Shown here one piece after another: positions 62,683 to 64,000 of a stretch of 64,000 nucleotides of DNA; the stretch's first letter is position 1, and the number at the start of each line of letters is the position of its first letter. Source of the DNA: Thermogemmatispora carboxidivorans (GTDB lineage: Bacteria > Chloroflexota > Ktedonobacteria > Ktedonobacterales > Ktedonobacteraceae); NCBI RefSeq assembly GCF_000702505.1, contig NZ_JNIM01000001.1:4750327-4814326 (forward strand), written 5' to 3'. Both the position numbers and the translations under genes were made by a program. The notes beneath the pieces were generated by a model that worked only from the letters and a program-made list of their open reading frames with translations, had not been told where the DNA came from and ran no database searches.

Positions 62683-64000
62683 ATGAGCATTACTGGTCGT
62701 CCACAGGACCATCGTAGTTTCCCCGCCTCTCTGGCAGGGGATAGCGACCTGGCTGGCGGCTTCCCGCCCGGTTTTCTCTGGGGAGCCGCCACGTCGGCTT
62801 ATCAGATCGAGGGCGCGGTGCGCGAGGATGGTCGCGCTCCTTCTATCTGGGACCGCTTTGTGGCCCGCCCCGGGGCGATCTTGCAGGGCCAGACGGGCGA
62901 GGTGGCCGCCGACCACTACCACCGTATGGAGGAGGATGTGGCCCTCATGGCTCTCCTGAATCTGCGCGCTTACCGCTTTTCGATCTCCTGGCCGCGGGTC
63001 CTGCCCCAGGGAACCGGCCCTGTGAACGAGCGGGGCCTGGCTTTCTACGAGCGTCTGGTGGATACCTTGCTCGCTCGAGGTATCGAGCCGCTGGCTACAC
63101 TCTATCACTGGGATTTGCCCGCCGCTCTTGAGGACCGCGGCGGCTGGCTTGTCCGCGATACTGCTCAGGCCTTCGCCGATTATGCTGGGGTGGTAGCTCG
63201 CCGCCTGGGCGATCGCGTTCGCTGGTGGATCACGCATAATGAGCCGTGGTGCAGCACTTATTTAGGCTACGCCCTGGGTATCCATGCCCCCGGCCTGCAC
63301 GATAAGCAGCTCGCTATTCATGCCGGTCATCATATCCTGCTCTCTCACGGCCTGGCTACGCAGTGCTTGCGCTCGCTGCTTCCGCGCGAGACCCAGGTCG
63401 GTATCGCCCTCGATTTCTATCCGGTCTATGCAGCCGACGAACGACCTGAGACGCTGGCTGCGGTGCAGGAGGCAGATGTCTTCCGCAATCGCTGGTTCCT
63501 CGATCCGCTCTTTCGGGCCGAGTATCCCGAGGCTCTTTTCCGTGCACTGGATGTGACGCCTCCCACGCTTCAGGCCAATGATCTGGCAGTGATCGCTACC
63601 CCGCTGGATTTCTTGGGGGTCAATTATTACAGCCGTATGCTGGTGCGCGGAGCTTCGCCCGAGTCTGCAGCTGCTTCGTCGAGAAAACCCAGCTATGAGG
63701 TCATCGAGCGCGTTCCCGAGGCGTCATATACCGATATGGGCTGGGAGATCTTTCCAGAAGGGCTGGAAGCGATTCTGACACGCCTCCATCGCGAGTATGC
63801 CCCCAAGGCCCTGCTGGTGACGGAAAATGGGGCGGCCTTCGAGGACCATTGGCACGGCGGAACAAGTGTGCATGATTGGCAGCGCCTCCATTATCTTCAG
63901 TTGCATATCGAGGCGCTGAGCCGTGCCCTCTCTCAGCAGGTGCCTCTCAAGGGCTATATGGTCTGGTCCTTGTTGGACAACTTCGAGTGGGCCTTGAGTT
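62683..64000 (+). CDS. GH1 beta-glucosidase (cut by the window end)
   Basis: At least 439 residues; the frame is open at 64000 with no stop, so the 3' end lies beyond the window. Family 1 signatures are clear: FLWGAATSAYQIEGA near the start, the acid/base Glu187 in THNEPW and the nucleophile Glu381 in VTENGAAF, with WSLLDNFEWA at the edge. There is no signal peptide, so it is cytoplasmic and would hydrolyse imported cellobiose or short cello-oligosaccharides to glucose, finishing the pathway begun by the secreted cellulases. AAGGAGGA precedes the ATG. The 195-bp gap from the permease gene shows no operator array. Confidence 0.95.
   Translation, partial: MSITGRPQDHRSFPASLAGDSDLAGGFPPGFLWGAATSAYQIEGAVREDGRAPSIWDRFVARPGAILQGQTGEVAADHYHRMEEDVALMALLNLRAYRFSISWPRVLPQGTGPVNERGLAFYERLVDTLLARGIEPLATLYHWDLPAALEDRGGWLVRDTAQAFADYAGVVARRLGDRVRWWITHNEPWCSTYLGYALGIHAPGLHDKQLAIHAGHHILLSHGLATQCLRSLLPRETQVGIALDFYPVYAADERPETLAAVQEADVFRNRWFLDPLFRAEYPEALFRALDVTPPTLQANDLAVIATPLDFLGVNYYSRMLVRGASPESAAASSRKPSYEVIERVPEASYTDMGWEIFPEGLEAILTRLHREYAPKALLVTENGAAFEDHWHGGTSVHDWQRLHYLQLHIEALSRALSQQVPLKGYMVWSLLDNFEWALS

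Overview
The window is a GC-rich bacterial chromosome segment whose gene content points to the class Ktedonobacteria in the Chloroflexota, most like the Thermogemmatispora group: a multi-enzyme cellulose module, zinc-ribbon membrane proteins, large XRE-type regulators, a T-box leader and a MBL/rhodanese protein. The lineage is inferred from gene families only. No tRNA, rRNA or CRISPR array was seen, and no intact mobile element.

Layout. 1-2.7 kb: sulfur/redox genes (MBL-rhodanese protein, two-domain disulfide oxidoreductase). 2.7-6.4 kb: valS behind a sigma70-type promoter and a long T-box leader. 6.4-13.5 kb: Ycf48-like lipoprotein, methionine aminopeptidase, GtrA protein, calcium/proton exchanger and a zinc-ribbon pseudokinase. 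13.5-20.6 kb: nuoJKLMN (membrane arm of complex I) with its own promoter and a strong terminator. 20.6-25.8 kb: an accessory stretch with a hypothetical gene, a decayed secreted-protein gene and three tandem XRE/TPR regulator genes that are almost identical except for one central cassette. 25.9-33.8 kb: membrane protein, ring-cleaving dioxygenase, glutamine synthetase family enzyme and two paralogous zinc-ribbon/single-TM proteins. 34.3-37.8 kb: cell-wall amidase and FtsH. 37.9-41.6 kb: a CheY/CheW/CheA-REC set whose CheA has lost the ATP-binding signature. 42-45 kb: SDR, EXPERA (emopamil-binding-like) and DUF1295 proteins, then DUF1330. 45-49.7 kb: CbiM-CbiQ-CbiO metal importer with a Fur-family operator, followed by a UPF0718 permease. 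50-64 kb: cellulose utilisation cluster (two secreted GH5 cellulases, two oligosaccharide/peptide-type binding lipoproteins, LacI regulator, two ABC permeases, GH1 beta-glucosidase cut by the window edge).

The best new regulatory signal is in the cellulose cluster. Three promoters (a cellulase, the first binding protein, and lacI itself) have the same plan: a -35/-10 pair with 17-bp spacing, then 4-6 bp after the -10 an array of three adjoining 12-bp boxes with a CG centre. This predicts one LacI-type repressor covering the start site of its own gene, of extracellular cellulase and of uptake.

The other leading candidates are the tandem XRE/TPR genes with a diversified cassette inside otherwise conserved proteins, and the chemosensory-like set with an ATPase-dead CheA but intact Hpt and receiver domains.
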